A program made the translations under genes and the position numbers. The notes beneath the pieces were generated by a model. It saw only the letters and a program-made list of their open reading frames with translations. It searched no databases and was not told the DNA's origin. This document shows, piece after piece, positions 53,277 through 62,180 of a stretch of 64,000 bases of DNA; the first letter of the stretch is position 1, and the number at the start of each line of letters is the position of its first letter. This DNA comes from Lentzea albidocapillata subsp. violacea. GTDB lineage: Bacteria > Actinomycetota > Actinomycetes > Mycobacteriales > Pseudonocardiaceae. Location: assembly GCF_900100275.1 (NCBI RefSeq), contig NZ_FNET01000016.1, forward strand, positions 62,001-126,000, read 5' to 3'.

Positions 53277-56200
53277 ATGGAGTTCCGCGTGCTGGGTCCG
53301 GTCGAAGCCCTGGTGTCGGGGGAACCCGTACCTCTCGGTGGGCCGAAACCGCGAACGCTGCTCGCACTGCTCGCCGCGCAGGCCAGCCGGGTCGTGCCGC
53401 TGGAGCGCCTGGTCGACGCGGTCTGGGGTGAGGACCCGCCGGAGCAGGCCAAGGCCGCGATCTACACCTACATCTCCACGTTGCGCCGCAAGCTCGCCGC
53501 GGCCGACGGCGCCGACGTGATCGTGCGCACCGGTGGGGGATACCGGCTCGAAGCCTCGTTCGACCAGATCGACCTGCACATCTTCCTCCGCGAGATCGCG
53601 GCGGCCAGGCGAGCACGAGCCGAGGGCAAGCTCGTCCAGGCGGTCACCCACTTCGAGAACGCACTCGGTCTGTGGCGGGGAGCCGCGCTCGGTGGCACGC
53701 AGGGCACTTGGGCGGACAACGAACGAGCGCGCCTGGAAGAACTGCGGCTGGCCGCGTTGGAGGACCGCGTCGACGCCGACCTCGTGCTGGGCAAGAACGA
53801 AGCGCTCGTGGCCGAGCTCACCACCGCGGTCGCCGAAGAGCCGCTGCGGGAACGCCTGCGCGCCCAGCTGATGCTGGCGTTGCGCCAGGCGGGACGGCGG
53901 GCCGACGCGCTGGAGTGCTATCAGGAGGGCAGACGGGTGCTGCTCGACGAACTGGGCGTCGAACCCGGCCCGCTGCTGCGCGGCGCGCACGAGCGCGTCC
54001 TGCGGGACGAGGCGGAACCCGTGCCCGCGGCGGAGGACGAAGCGCCGGCGGAGGAATCCGGCGAACCGGGGCGGTTCGTCCGCACACCGAGCCAGCTGCC
54101 GTTCGACATCGCCGACTTCACCGGGCGCACCGTCGAGGTCGCGACGCTGAGCCGGCGCCTGGCGGAGGAGGGGAGCGGCTCGCGGCTGTGCACGGTCTTC
54201 GGCAAGCCCGGTGCGGGCAAGAGCACGCTCGCGATGCACGTCGCCCACCGCGTGCGCGAGCACTTCCCAGACGGCCAGCTGTACGTGTCGTTGCGCGGCA
54301 CCCGTGCCGTTCGCCCGGAACCGGTCGAGGTGCTGGCCGGGTTCCTGCGCGCGCTCGGGGTCGCGGACACGGCGATCCCGGACGAGGCGGACGAGCGGGC
54401 GCGTCTCTACCGCACGATGCTCGCCGACCGGCGAATACTGGTCGTGCTCGACGACGTGGCGGACGAGAAGCAGGTCAGGCCCCTGCTGCCGGGCGGGCAC
54501 ACCGCGGCCGTGCTGGTGACGAGCCGTGAACGGCTCAGCGCGCTCGACGGCGCGGCGCACCTCGATCTGCGCGTGCTCGCCGACGAGGAAGCCGTGCAAC
54601 TGCTCGACCGGGTGGTGGGCGGCGACCGGGTCGCGGCGGAACCGCTGGCGGCACAGGAGATCGTGCGGCTGTGCGGCCGGTTGCCGCTGGCCGTGCGCAT
54701 CGCGGGAGCACGGCTCGCCGCACGGCAACGCTGGCAGCTCAGTCGCCTGGCCGACCGGTTGCGCGTGCAGCGGCGCGTGCTGCAGGAGCTCTCCATCGGA
54801 GACCTCGAAGTGCGCGGCAGCCTCGCGCTGAGCTACGACGGACTGTCCGAACGCGAGCGGATGGCGTTGCGGCGCCTGGGCTTGCTCGACCTGTCGTCGT
54901 TCGGCGGCTGGGTCGTCGCGCCGCTGCTCGGCTGTTCCGCGACGGACGCGGAGGACGTCGTCGAACGGCTCGTCGACGCCCAGCTGCTCGATGTGTCCAC
55001 AACGGACGACAGCGACGCGTTGCGTTATCAGATCCACGACCTCACCCGTGCCTTCGCGCGGGAACGCGGCGAGGAAGAGGAGACCGCCGAGACGATCCGC
55101 GCGGCGGTGTCCCGCGCCGCGGAGTGCTGGCTCGGGCTGGTCGAGGCCGCGGGCAGACGGATGCCGCACGCCACCTTCGACTCCGAGCGGTCCGGGCTGC
55201 TCGACCGCTACCTCGACGAGGCCCAGGTCGACGAGATCGTCGCCGACCCCGAGTCGTGGTTCGACGCCGAGCAGGGTGGGCTGGTCGGCGTCGTCGAACG
55301 GGTCAGCGAGCTCGATCTGACCGACGTGGCGACGCGGCTCGCGGCCACGCTGTGCTCATCCCGTTTCTCCGTGCGCAACCTCTTCGGCCAGTGGTACCGG
55401 ACGCACACCGCCGCGCTGGGGGCCGCCCGCCGTGCGGGTGACCGCCTCGGTGAGGCGCGGTTGCTGGTGGGGCTGGGCTGGCTGCGCTATGAGCAGGACC
55501 GGTTCGACGAGTCCGCCACCTACTACGAGCAGGCGTTGACCGCCTACGAGCAGAGTGGTGACCGGCGCGGTCTGGCCACCACGAGGCTCGCGCTCAGCAC
55601 CGTCCAGCGCGAGCACGGCCAGCTCACCGCCGCCCGTTCGTCGCTGGAGCAGGTCCTGTCCGAGCTCCGGCAGCCGGAGGACCGGCTCGTGATCGCCCAG
55701 GCGCGGCACGGACTCGGCCGCGTGCTGACCGAACAGGGCGAGCTCGACGCCGGGCTGGCCGCCTGCGAACAGGCCTGCGCGGAGTACGAGGAGATCGGCG
55801 ACCAGCGCGGCTGGGCCATCGCTCTGCGGTCGGTCGGCATCGTGCACCGGGCCGCGGGACGCCTGGAGCAGGCCGCGCACTGGTCCGTGAGGGCGGTGGA
55901 GGTGCTGTCCAGTCTCGGCAACCGGCTCGCGTCGGCGTACGCGGTACAGGCGCTGGCGAAGGTCCGGGTCCGGCAGGGCCGGGGCGACGACCTGCGCGAC
56001 GACCTGCTGGCGTGCCTGAGCACCTGCAACGAGATGCAGGACGGGTTCGGCCAGGCGCTGATGCTGCGCACGCTCGGCGAACTCGACCTGGCAGCGGGCC
56101 GGTTCGCGGAAGCGCGGCGGCACCTCGACCGTGCGTTGCAGTGGTGGGACGCGCTCGGCCTGCCGGTGTGGCGGGCCCGCACCCTGCGGGACCTGGCGGC

Positions 56201-56345
56201 GGTGCTGGACGGTCTCGGCGAGGCCGTCGCGGCGGACCGGGCGTGGGCGGAGGCGCTGGGCGTCTTCCAGCTGCACGGCTGCAGGGAAGCACAGGAGCCC
56301 AGACGCGTTCCGGCACCTGGACGTCGAGTTTTAGAGGTCTTTTAG
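53277..56345 (+). CDS. AfsR-like SARP regulator (OmpR-type HTH, BTAD, NB-ARC, TPR)
   Basis: A 1022-residue regulator. The winged-helix DNA-binding domain (about 1-95, FRVLGPVEAL start) is followed by a bacterial transcriptional activation domain (about 100-245), an NB-ARC ATPase with Walker A GKPGAGKST near 311-319 and Walker B RILVVLDDVAD, and TPR repeats (about 720-1000). The ATG at 53277 starts at the conserved MEFRVLGPVE. SARPs activate nearby genes by binding direct heptamers spaced 11 bp. Such repeats lie over its own stop codon and just before the secreted-protein genes. Confidence 0.93.
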   Translation: MEFRVLGPVEALVSGEPVPLGGPKPRTLLALLAAQASRVVPLERLVDAVWGEDPPEQAKAAIYTYISTLRRKLAAADGADVIVRTGGGYRLEASFDQIDLHIFLREIAAARRARAEGKLVQAVTHFENALGLWRGAALGGTQGTWADNERARLEELRLAALEDRVDADLVLGKNEALVAELTTAVAEEPLRERLRAQLMLALRQAGRRADALECYQEGRRVLLDELGVEPGPLLRGAHERVLRDEAEPVPAAEDEAPAEESGEPGRFVRTPSQLPFDIADFTGRTVEVATLSRRLAEEGSGSRLCTVFGKPGAGKSTLAMHVAHRVREHFPDGQLYVSLRGTRAVRPEPVEVLAGFLRALGVADTAIPDEADERARLYRTMLADRRILVVLDDVADEKQVRPLLPGGHTAAVLVTSRERLSALDGAAHLDLRVLADEEAVQLLDRVVGGDRVAAEPLAAQEIVRLCGRLPLAVRIAGARLAARQRWQLSRLADRLRVQRRVLQELSIGDLEVRGSLALSYDGLSERERMALRRLGLLDLSSFGGWVVAPLLGCSATDAEDVVERLVDAQLLDVSTTDDSDALRYQIHDLTRAFARERGEEEETAETIRAAVSRAAECWLGLVEAAGRRMPHATFDSERSGLLDRYLDEAQVDEIVADPESWFDAEQGGLVGVVERVSELDLTDVATRLAATLCSSRFSVRNLFGQWYRTHTAALGAARRAGDRLGEARLLVGLGWLRYEQDRFDESATYYEQALTAYEQSGDRRGLATTRLALSTVQREHGQLTAARSSLEQVLSELRQPEDRLVIAQARHGLGRVLTEQGELDAGLAACEQACAEYEEIGDQRGWAIALRSVGIVHRAAGRLEQAAHWSVRAVEVLSSLGNRLASAYAVQALAKVRVRQGRGDDLRDDLLACLSTCNEMQDGFGQALMLRTLGELDLAAGRFAEARRHLDRALQWWDALGLPVWRARTLRDLAAVLDGLGEAVAADRAWAEALGVFQLHGCREAQEPRRVPAPGRRVLEVF

Positions 56346-56400
56346 ATCGTTTTTGAGATCGGCAGGCCGGTTTCAGATTCCGCTTCAGGTTTCTTTGAGA
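56329..56400 (+). promoter_or_regulatory. Two triplets of heptamers at SARP-type spacing
   Basis: TTTTAGA at 56329 and 56340, then TTTGAGA at 56352, give spacings of 11 and 12 bp. A second set reads TTTCAGA at 56371, CTTCAGG at 56383 and TTTGAGA at 56394 (12 and 11 bp). The first set overlaps the SARP stop codon. The last heptamer ends 56 nt before the first secreted-protein gene. Heptamers at 11-bp spacing are the known SARP binding pattern. Confidence 0.6.
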
Positions 56401-56455
56401 CCCCACCGCGAAGCTTCTCTCATCCCGAAAGGCGGGAAATGACGAGGGGTCAAGG

Positions 56456-57340
56456 GTGAGGGTCATGAAGAACGCACTGGGTCGAATCGCAGCCGCTTCG
56501 CTGATCGCCGGAATCGCGCTCACGGGGAGCCAGATCGCCGCCTCCGCGGGTGAGCTGCCCGCCGGTGCCGACCGCATCGGCGTGCTGCAGAACGGTGACC
56601 TGTCCGTCAAGCAGGGAAGCGTGTTCGCCGGTTGGTCGAGTCAACGCGGTGACGTGGCGAGGTTCGAGATCGCCGGCGACCGGGTGGGCGCGCTGACCAC
56701 GGACGGCACGCTGCACGTCAAGGAAGGCGCGCTCGATGCCTCCTGGGTCGCCCAGGCCTCCGGTCTGAAGGACTTCCGCCTCTCCGGCAGCCGGATCGGC
56801 ATCCTGCGCACCGACGGTTCGCTTGCGGTGAAGGAAGGCCTCTCCGGCTCGTTCGTCGAGCAGGCGTCCGGAGTCACCGACTTCGAGCTGACGAACAACC
56901 GGGTCGGCGTCGTCGCCGACGGAACAGCCCTGGTCAAGCAGGGTGATCTCTTCTCGGCCTGGGTCGAGCAGGCCACCGGCGTCAAGGACGTCGAGCTGAC
57001 CGCCACCCGCGTCGGCGTCGTGCGCACCGATGGCTCGGTCGCCGTCAGGGACGGCCTCACCGGCTCGTTCGTCGAGCAGCTCCCCGGCGCGCAGCAGCTT
57101 TCGCTGGCCGGTGACCGCATCGGTGTCGTGCGCACCGACGGTTCCGCGGTCGTGAAGAACGGCGTGTTCGGGTCGTGGTCCGAGCAGGGCTCCGGCATCT
57201 CCGCCATCGAACTCGCCGGTGACCGCATCGGCCTGCTCCGCACCGACGGCACCGCCGCGGTCAAGACCGGCGTGCAGGGCGCGCTCGTCGAGCAGGCCTC
57301 CGGGGTGCAGCAGATCGGTCTCGCCGCGCCGAGCGCGTGA
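56456..57340 (+). CDS. Secreted seven-repeat beta-propeller protein
   Basis: A 294-residue protein: signal peptide (to about residue 31, ASAG site) followed only by seven repeats of about 37 residues. Each has the pattern RIG(V/I)(L/V), DG, VK(E/Q)G and then a (S/W)(F/W)VEQ turn. Seven short blades suggest a closed seven-bladed propeller. Several blades have lost the Trp (GSFVEQ), unlike the next two proteins. The GTG at 56456 aligns with the start of the next gene (MRSFKNALGR); an ATG at 56465 is possible. Probably a binding protein outside the cell, perhaps for wall glycans. Confidence 0.85.
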   Translation: MRVMKNALGRIAAASLIAGIALTGSQIAASAGELPAGADRIGVLQNGDLSVKQGSVFAGWSSQRGDVARFEIAGDRVGALTTDGTLHVKEGALDASWVAQASGLKDFRLSGSRIGILRTDGSLAVKEGLSGSFVEQASGVTDFELTNNRVGVVADGTALVKQGDLFSAWVEQATGVKDVELTATRVGVVRTDGSVAVRDGLTGSFVEQLPGAQQLSLAGDRIGVVRTDGSAVVKNGVFGSWSEQGSGISAIELAGDRIGLLRTDGTAAVKTGVQGALVEQASGVQQIGLAAPSA

Positions 57341-57387
57341 ATTCCCCTCCTTTTCTCGATCTTCGAAAAATCATTCAGGAGCCAACC

Positions 57388-58839
57388 ATGCGCTCGTTCA
57401 AGAACGCGCTCGGTCGCTTCACCGCGGCCACGCTCGTCACCGGAATCGCTCTCACCACGATGCACACGACCGCCTCAGCGGGTGAGCTCCCTTCTGGCAG
57501 CCACCGCCTCGGCGTGCTCGCCAACGGCGCGCTGCAGGTCAAGGAAGGCACGCTGTACGCCGGCTGGGTCGAGGAGATGGGGAGCGGTGTCCAGAAGTTC
57601 GACATCGCCGGTGACCGGATCGGTGTGCTGACGAACGACAACAAGCTGTTCGTCAAGGAGGGCAACCTCTGGACCAACTGGACCGAGCAGGCCACGAACG
57701 TCAAGGACTTCCGCCTGACCGGGAACCGGATCGGCGTGATCCGCCAGGACACGACGCTCGCGGTCAAGGAGGGCGACCTCAACGCCTCGTGGGTCGAGCA
57801 GACCAGCGGCGTGAAGGACCTCGAACTGTCCGGCAACCGCGTGGGCGTGGTCCTCGACAGCGGTCTCGCCACCGTCAAGGAAGGCACCCTCTACTCGCCC
57901 TGGGTCGACCAGCTGGGCGGGGCGGCGGACATCGAACTCTCCGCGGACCGCGTCGGCGTGCTGCGCACCGACGGCACCGTCGCGGTGAAGGAGTCCAACC
58001 TCTGGTCGAACTGGGTCGAGCAGATCGGCGGCGCGGCGAAGATCGAACTGTCCGGCTCGATGATCGGTGTCGTCACGACCGACGGTCTCGCCACGGTCAA
58101 GGAGGGCAACCTCTACGCGCCGTGGGTGAACCAGACCTCGGACGTGGCCGACCTGCAGATCGCCGGTGACCGCATCGGTGTGCTGACCACCGGCGGCCTG
58201 GTGACCGTCAAGGAGGGCGGTCTCTACGGCTCCTGGGTCAACCAGTCCGGGGGTGCGCAGAGCTTCCGGCTGGCGGCGGCGACCTCCAGCCAGGGCGGGA
58301 CCCACGTGTCGCAGCAGGACATCGTGAACATCTACGGCTCCGCCTACGCCACCGACACGGTCGCGGCCGGACTGCCCGGCCTCAACGAGCAGATGGAAGC
58401 GGCCGGCATCACCTCGCCGACGCGCAAGGCGGCGCTCCTCGCGACCCTGAAGCACGAGAGCGGATTCCGTTACAACGCGGGAGAAGCCGGCAACGGCGCC
58501 GTCTACAAGGGACGCGGCTTCATCCAGATCACCAACGACTTCAACTACCGGGCCATCACGAACTACTTCGGCCACGACTTCATGAACCACCCCGAAGACG
58601 CGGCGAAGATCGAGTGGAGCGCGAAGATCGCGCGCTGGTACTGGACCGTCGCGCGCAATATCAACGCCTCCGCTGACGCGTACGACATGGGCGGCGTGGG
58701 CGTGGCGATCGGCTACTCCTACGACCTCGACCCGACCGAGTCGCAGAACCGCTGCACCTCCTACAAGAAGGCGCTCGCGTACTTCAACGGCGGCTCGCTC
58801 CCCGTCGCCGAGAGCTCCATCAAGTGCCTGCGCCGCTGA
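57388..58839 (+). CDS. Secreted propeller plus GH19-like hydrolase
   Basis: A 483-residue secreted protein. After the signal peptide (about 1-32) come seven repeats of 37 residues (blade core RIGVL, VKEG, then WVEQ or WVNQ). A GH19/lysozyme-like domain follows from about 305. The catalytic Glu is probably in LKHESGF (about 354-360), with GRGFIQITNDFNYR as the usual GH19-type substrate segment. GH19-like enzymes cut chitin or peptidoglycan. AGGAG lies seven bases before the ATG at 57388. It is second in a run of three propeller genes, 47 nt after the first. Confidence 0.88.
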   Translation: MRSFKNALGRFTAATLVTGIALTTMHTTASAGELPSGSHRLGVLANGALQVKEGTLYAGWVEEMGSGVQKFDIAGDRIGVLTNDNKLFVKEGNLWTNWTEQATNVKDFRLTGNRIGVIRQDTTLAVKEGDLNASWVEQTSGVKDLELSGNRVGVVLDSGLATVKEGTLYSPWVDQLGGAADIELSADRVGVLRTDGTVAVKESNLWSNWVEQIGGAAKIELSGSMIGVVTTDGLATVKEGNLYAPWVNQTSDVADLQIAGDRIGVLTTGGLVTVKEGGLYGSWVNQSGGAQSFRLAAATSSQGGTHVSQQDIVNIYGSAYATDTVAAGLPGLNEQMEAAGITSPTRKAALLATLKHESGFRYNAGEAGNGAVYKGRGFIQITNDFNYRAITNYFGHDFMNHPEDAAKIEWSAKIARWYWTVARNINASADAYDMGGVGVAIGYSYDLDPTESQNRCTSYKKALAYFNGGSLPVAESSIKCLRR

Positions 58840-58883
58840 CGCCCACCTCTTCGCACAACTCCGAGCCTTCAAGGAGCACGACG

Positions 58884-60269
58884 ATGTCCGTCAAGACCAC
58901 TGCCAAGCGCACAGCCACCGCCGTCATCGCCGCCTCGTTCATGGCACTCGGCCTGATCCCCGCGAGCGCCGACACCCGCACCGACATCCGCGACCTCGCG
59001 GCCGCGAACCTCAACAAGAACACCTGCAGCACCAACAGTCTCGGCGGCCAGGGCTTCATGGGCAGCTGCGCCGCACGGCACGCGTGGTGCTCGGACTTCG
59101 CGAGATGGGTCTGGGGCAACCGCAACCTGAACGTCGACCGACTCAGCCCGTCCGCCGGAACCTTCTACACCTACGGCGAGCGCCACGGCACGTTGCACAA
59201 GGACTCCGGCTACGTCCCGCAGGTCGGTGACGCGGTGGTGCTCAACTACCAGGGCAACGCCTGGGCTGACCACGTCTCGCTCGTCGACGCGGTGTACGCC
59301 AACGGCACGATCCGCACGATCAACGGCAACTTCGGGGGCAGCGGCCCGATGAGCTCGTCGGTCCAGTACGCCACGGGTGGCGGCCGCGTCGGCCAGGTCA
59401 TCGCCGGCCAGACGATCTCCGCGTTCGTCAGCCCGGCGGGCGTCAGCGACGTGAAGCCCACCACCGCCCGCCTCGGGGTCCAGTTCAACAACAGCTCGGT
59501 GCAGGTCAAGGAAGGCAACCTCTACGCGCCCTGGGTCGAGGTGCACGGCGGCGGCATTGCGAAGTCCGAGTCGCACGGCGACATGGTGGGTGTGCTGACC
59601 ACGAGCGGTGATCTGTACGTCAAGCAGGGCAACCTCTGGCAAAACTGGCTGCACATGGCCGGCAACATCAAGGACTTCGCGCTCGAGTCGGAGAAGGGCC
59701 GCGTCGCCGTCCTGCGCACCGACGGCACCGCCGCCGTCAAGGAGGGCGGCCTGCAGGGCACGTGGGTCGAGCAGGCCAACAACGTCAAGGAGATCGAACT
59801 CTCCGGTACCTACATCGGCGTCGTCACCAACGACGGCCAGGTGTTCGTCAAGGAGGACAACCTCTGGGCGACCTGGACCGCGCAGCTGACCGGCGCCGCG
59901 AACCTGGAGCTGAACGCGAGCAACGGCCGCATCGCCGTGGTCCGCAACGACGGCACCCTGACCGTCAAGGAAGGCGGCCTGTACGCGGGCTGGGTCGAGC
60001 AGACCGGCGGCGTCAAGGACGTCGACCTGTCCGGTGACTACCTGGGCGTGGTGCTGGACAGCGGCCTGGCCACCGTCAAGGTCGGCAACCTCTACTCGGG
60101 CTGGATCGACCAGCTTGCCCACGCCTCCGGCATCGAGGTCGACGCCAAGACCACCCGCATCGGCGTCCTGCGCACCGACGGCTCGCTGACCGTCAAGGAC
60201 GGCGGCCCGTACAGCGGCTGGGTCGAGCAGACCAGCGCTGTCAGCGACTTCTCGCTGACGAACTACTGA
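58884..60269 (+). CDS. Secreted CHAP amidase plus propeller
   Basis: A 461-residue secreted protein. The signal peptide (about 1-29, PASAD site) is followed by a CHAP domain (about 40-155) with Cys69 (WCSDF), His130 (ADHVSLV) and an Asn in INGNFGG as catalytic triad. Seven propeller repeats fill the C-terminal half. The order is reversed compared with the GH19 protein. CHAP enzymes cut peptide bonds in peptidoglycan. AAGGAG precedes the ATG at 58884. The gap from the GH19 gene is only 44 nt, so the genes form one operon. Confidence 0.9.
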   Translation: MSVKTTAKRTATAVIAASFMALGLIPASADTRTDIRDLAAANLNKNTCSTNSLGGQGFMGSCAARHAWCSDFARWVWGNRNLNVDRLSPSAGTFYTYGERHGTLHKDSGYVPQVGDAVVLNYQGNAWADHVSLVDAVYANGTIRTINGNFGGSGPMSSSVQYATGGGRVGQVIAGQTISAFVSPAGVSDVKPTTARLGVQFNNSSVQVKEGNLYAPWVEVHGGGIAKSESHGDMVGVLTTSGDLYVKQGNLWQNWLHMAGNIKDFALESEKGRVAVLRTDGTAAVKEGGLQGTWVEQANNVKEIELSGTYIGVVTNDGQVFVKEDNLWATWTAQLTGAANLELNASNGRIAVVRNDGTLTVKEGGLYAGWVEQTGGVKDVDLSGDYLGVVLDSGLATVKVGNLYSGWIDQLAHASGIEVDAKTTRIGVLRTDGSLTVKDGGPYSGWVEQTSAVSDFSLTNY

Positions 60270-60280
60270 TCCGTCCGTTC

Positions 60281-60317
60281 GCTGTAGGGCCACGCCTGGG
60301 GGTCGTGGCCCTACAGC
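60281..60317 (+). terminator. 14-bp perfect hairpin between the CHAP gene and the NlpC/P60 gene
   Basis: GCTGTAGGGCCACG pairs with CGTGGCCCTACAGC around a nine-base loop. It likely ends most transcripts of the propeller operon and leaves partial read-through into the next gene, which starts 19 nt later. Confidence 0.8.
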
Positions 60318-60335
60318 CGTTTCCAGGTGAGAACC

Positions 60336-60749
60336 ATGAACGACATCCTCCGCCGCGCAGCCAGCTGGACTGGCGTCCCGTACTCGCAGAACGACTTCCA
60401 CACCAACGAGCACGGGACCTACCGCACCGACTGCTCCGGCTTCGCCTCCATGGCCTGGGGCCTGCCCGGCAGACCACTGGACCCCCGAGGCGGCCTCAAC
60501 ACCGTCGACCTGGCGGGCATCAGCGCCCTGATCACCAAGGACGACCTCCGCCCCGGCGACCTGCTGATCACCCTGACCGGCGACCACACCACCCGGCACG
60601 TGACGGTCTTCTGCCGCTGGGCCGACGCAACCCGCTCGCACTACTGGGCCTACGAGCAGTGCAGCGGACACGGCACGGTCCACCACATCGTCAGCTACCC
60701 CTACCGGCACAGCACTTCCGGCTACCACCCCTACCGCCGCCGCGACTGA
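60336..60749 (+). CDS. NlpC/P60-like cysteine peptidase without signal peptide
   Basis: A 137-residue protein. The NlpC/P60-type catalytic Cys33 lies in YRTDCSGFASMAW and the His is probably His88 (TRHVTVF). The ATG at 60336 has AGGTGAG six bases upstream. No signal peptide is found, which is odd for a wall hydrolase; the three preceding proteins all have one. It may be exported another way, act inside the cell, or be an amidase on a soluble substrate. Confidence 0.8.
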   Translation: MNDILRRAASWTGVPYSQNDFHTNEHGTYRTDCSGFASMAWGLPGRPLDPRGGLNTVDLAGISALITKDDLRPGDLLITLTGDHTTRHVTVFCRWADATRSHYWAYEQCSGHGTVHHIVSYPYRHSTSGYHPYRRRD

Positions 60750-60795
60750 TCCTCCAGCCAGGGAACGATCGCGGAGACGAAGCCGCCCGGGCTGG

Positions 60796-60939
60796 TCAAA
60801 CCTCCAGCAGCGAACCAGTCAAAGGCACCGAGCGTACGGCGGTCAGCACCTCCGCGATCTGCGCCGGATCGCCGGCACCCTGCGGCAGAACGGTGCCGCC
60901 GATCCACGACACGGCGACGGCGGTCCGATCGCCGAACAT
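60796..60939 (-). CDS. Doubtful 47-residue ORF
   Basis: A 47-codon frame with a protein-like composition (SWIGGTVLPQGAGDPAQIAE) in the 288-nt gap between the NlpC/P60 gene and the kinase gene. No ribosome-binding site is seen. It could be a real small protein or the remnant of a larger gene. Nothing else is visible in this gap apart from the kinase promoter region. Confidence 0.25.
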   Translation of the reverse strand: MFGDRTAVAVSWIGGTVLPQGAGDPAQIAEVLTAVRSVPLTGSLLEV

Positions 60940-61037
60940 GGTCAAGAGTTTCGACCGGCTTCGGCCGCTCGAACTCGGCGACGGGCCGGGGTCTCGTACT
61001 TTGGACGGATCTGTCCTGGTGCCGGCTCTCGTACGAT

Positions 61038-62180
61038 GTGGACGTGTTCGCCCTTCTGCGGTCGGTGTGGGATGAGCCCCGGCCGGTGCGTGCGGCGGCG
61101 CGGCTGTGGTGGGACTGGGTGCTGGTCGCCGTGCTCGCGCCGGTTGCGGTGCTCGAGGCGGTGCTGCGGCCGGACCTGAGTTCGCGGGCCGGCTCGCTGG
61201 TGCTGGCGGTGGGGCTGCTGCCGCTGTTGTTGCTGCGCCGGAGCAGGCCGCTGCTCGTGGTCGCCGTCGCGTTCGGCGTGGCCGCGGTCGCCTCGCTGGT
61301 GCTCGGGGGCGAACCTGAGCTCAGCGTGATGGTGTTCATGGTGCTCTTCCCGTTCTCGCTGTTCCGGTGGGGTTCCGGGCGTGAGGCGGTGATCGGGCTG
61401 GCGATCATGGTCGGCAAGGTCGGGCTGTCGGCGGCGCTCGGCTTCATCAGCGTGGGGGAGGCGGTGGGCGGCAGCGCTGTTCTCGGGGCGGCGTGCGCCC
61501 TTGGCGCCGCGGTGCGGTACCGGGGACGGGCGCGGGCACGGGAGCTCGACCAGGTCAAGCTGCTGGAACGGGAGCGGCTGGCACGGGACCTGCACGACAC
61601 GGTGGCGCACCACGTGTCGGCGATGGCGATCCGGGCCCAGGCGGGGCTCGCGACGGTCGCGTCGCGGCCGGAAGCGGCGATCGAGGCGCTCGGCCTGATC
61701 GAATCGGAGGCGTCGCGGGCGCTCGCCGAGATGCGCACGATGGTGCGAGCCCTGCGCCACAACGAACCCGCGGACCTGGCACCCAGCCCGAACGTTGCCG
61801 ACATCGAACGGCTCGCGAGCCCCGGCCGGCCTGGACCCGAGGTCGACGTGCGGATCGACGGCGCCGTCGACGACCTCCCGAGATCGGTGGGAACCGCGAT
61901 CTACCGGCTCACCCAGGAATCGGTCACCAACGCGCGGCGGCACGCCCGGCACGCTACCCGCATCGAGGTGCGGGTGACCGTCGGCGACTCGTCGGTCCGT
62001 CTCCGGGTGAGCGACGACGGCGACACCGGCACCCTCCGCGGCACCTCGGCGCAGGGGCACGGGCTGATCGGCATGACGGAACGCGCCGGCCTGCTCGGCG
62101 GCAGTTGCGAGGCGGGCCCGAACCCAGGCCGGGGCTGGACCGTGACCGCCGTGCTGCCGCTCACCGGGTCGGCCGCATGA
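61038..62180 (+). CDS. NarL-type sensor histidine kinase (HisKA_3)
   Basis: A 380-residue kinase with four to five N-terminal membrane segments (about 26-160) and little extracytoplasmic sequence. The phospho-acceptor motif is RLARDLHDTVAHHVSAMA with His186. The ATPase domain follows (LTQESVTNARRHA, then SDDGDTG and GHGLIGMTERA). GTG start at 61038. It pairs with the overlapping response-regulator gene. The membrane sensor suggests detection of envelope stress or a small lipid-soluble ligand. Confidence 0.92.
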   Translation: MDVFALLRSVWDEPRPVRAAARLWWDWVLVAVLAPVAVLEAVLRPDLSSRAGSLVLAVGLLPLLLLRRSRPLLVVAVAFGVAAVASLVLGGEPELSVMVFMVLFPFSLFRWGSGREAVIGLAIMVGKVGLSAALGFISVGEAVGGSAVLGAACALGAAVRYRGRARARELDQVKLLERERLARDLHDTVAHHVSAMAIRAQAGLATVASRPEAAIEALGLIESEASRALAEMRTMVRALRHNEPADLAPSPNVADIERLASPGRPGPEVDVRIDGAVDDLPRSVGTAIYRLTQESVTNARRHARHATRIEVRVTVGDSSVRLRVSDDGDTGTLRGTSAQGHGLIGMTERAGLLGGSCEAGPNPGRGWTVTAVLPLTGSAA

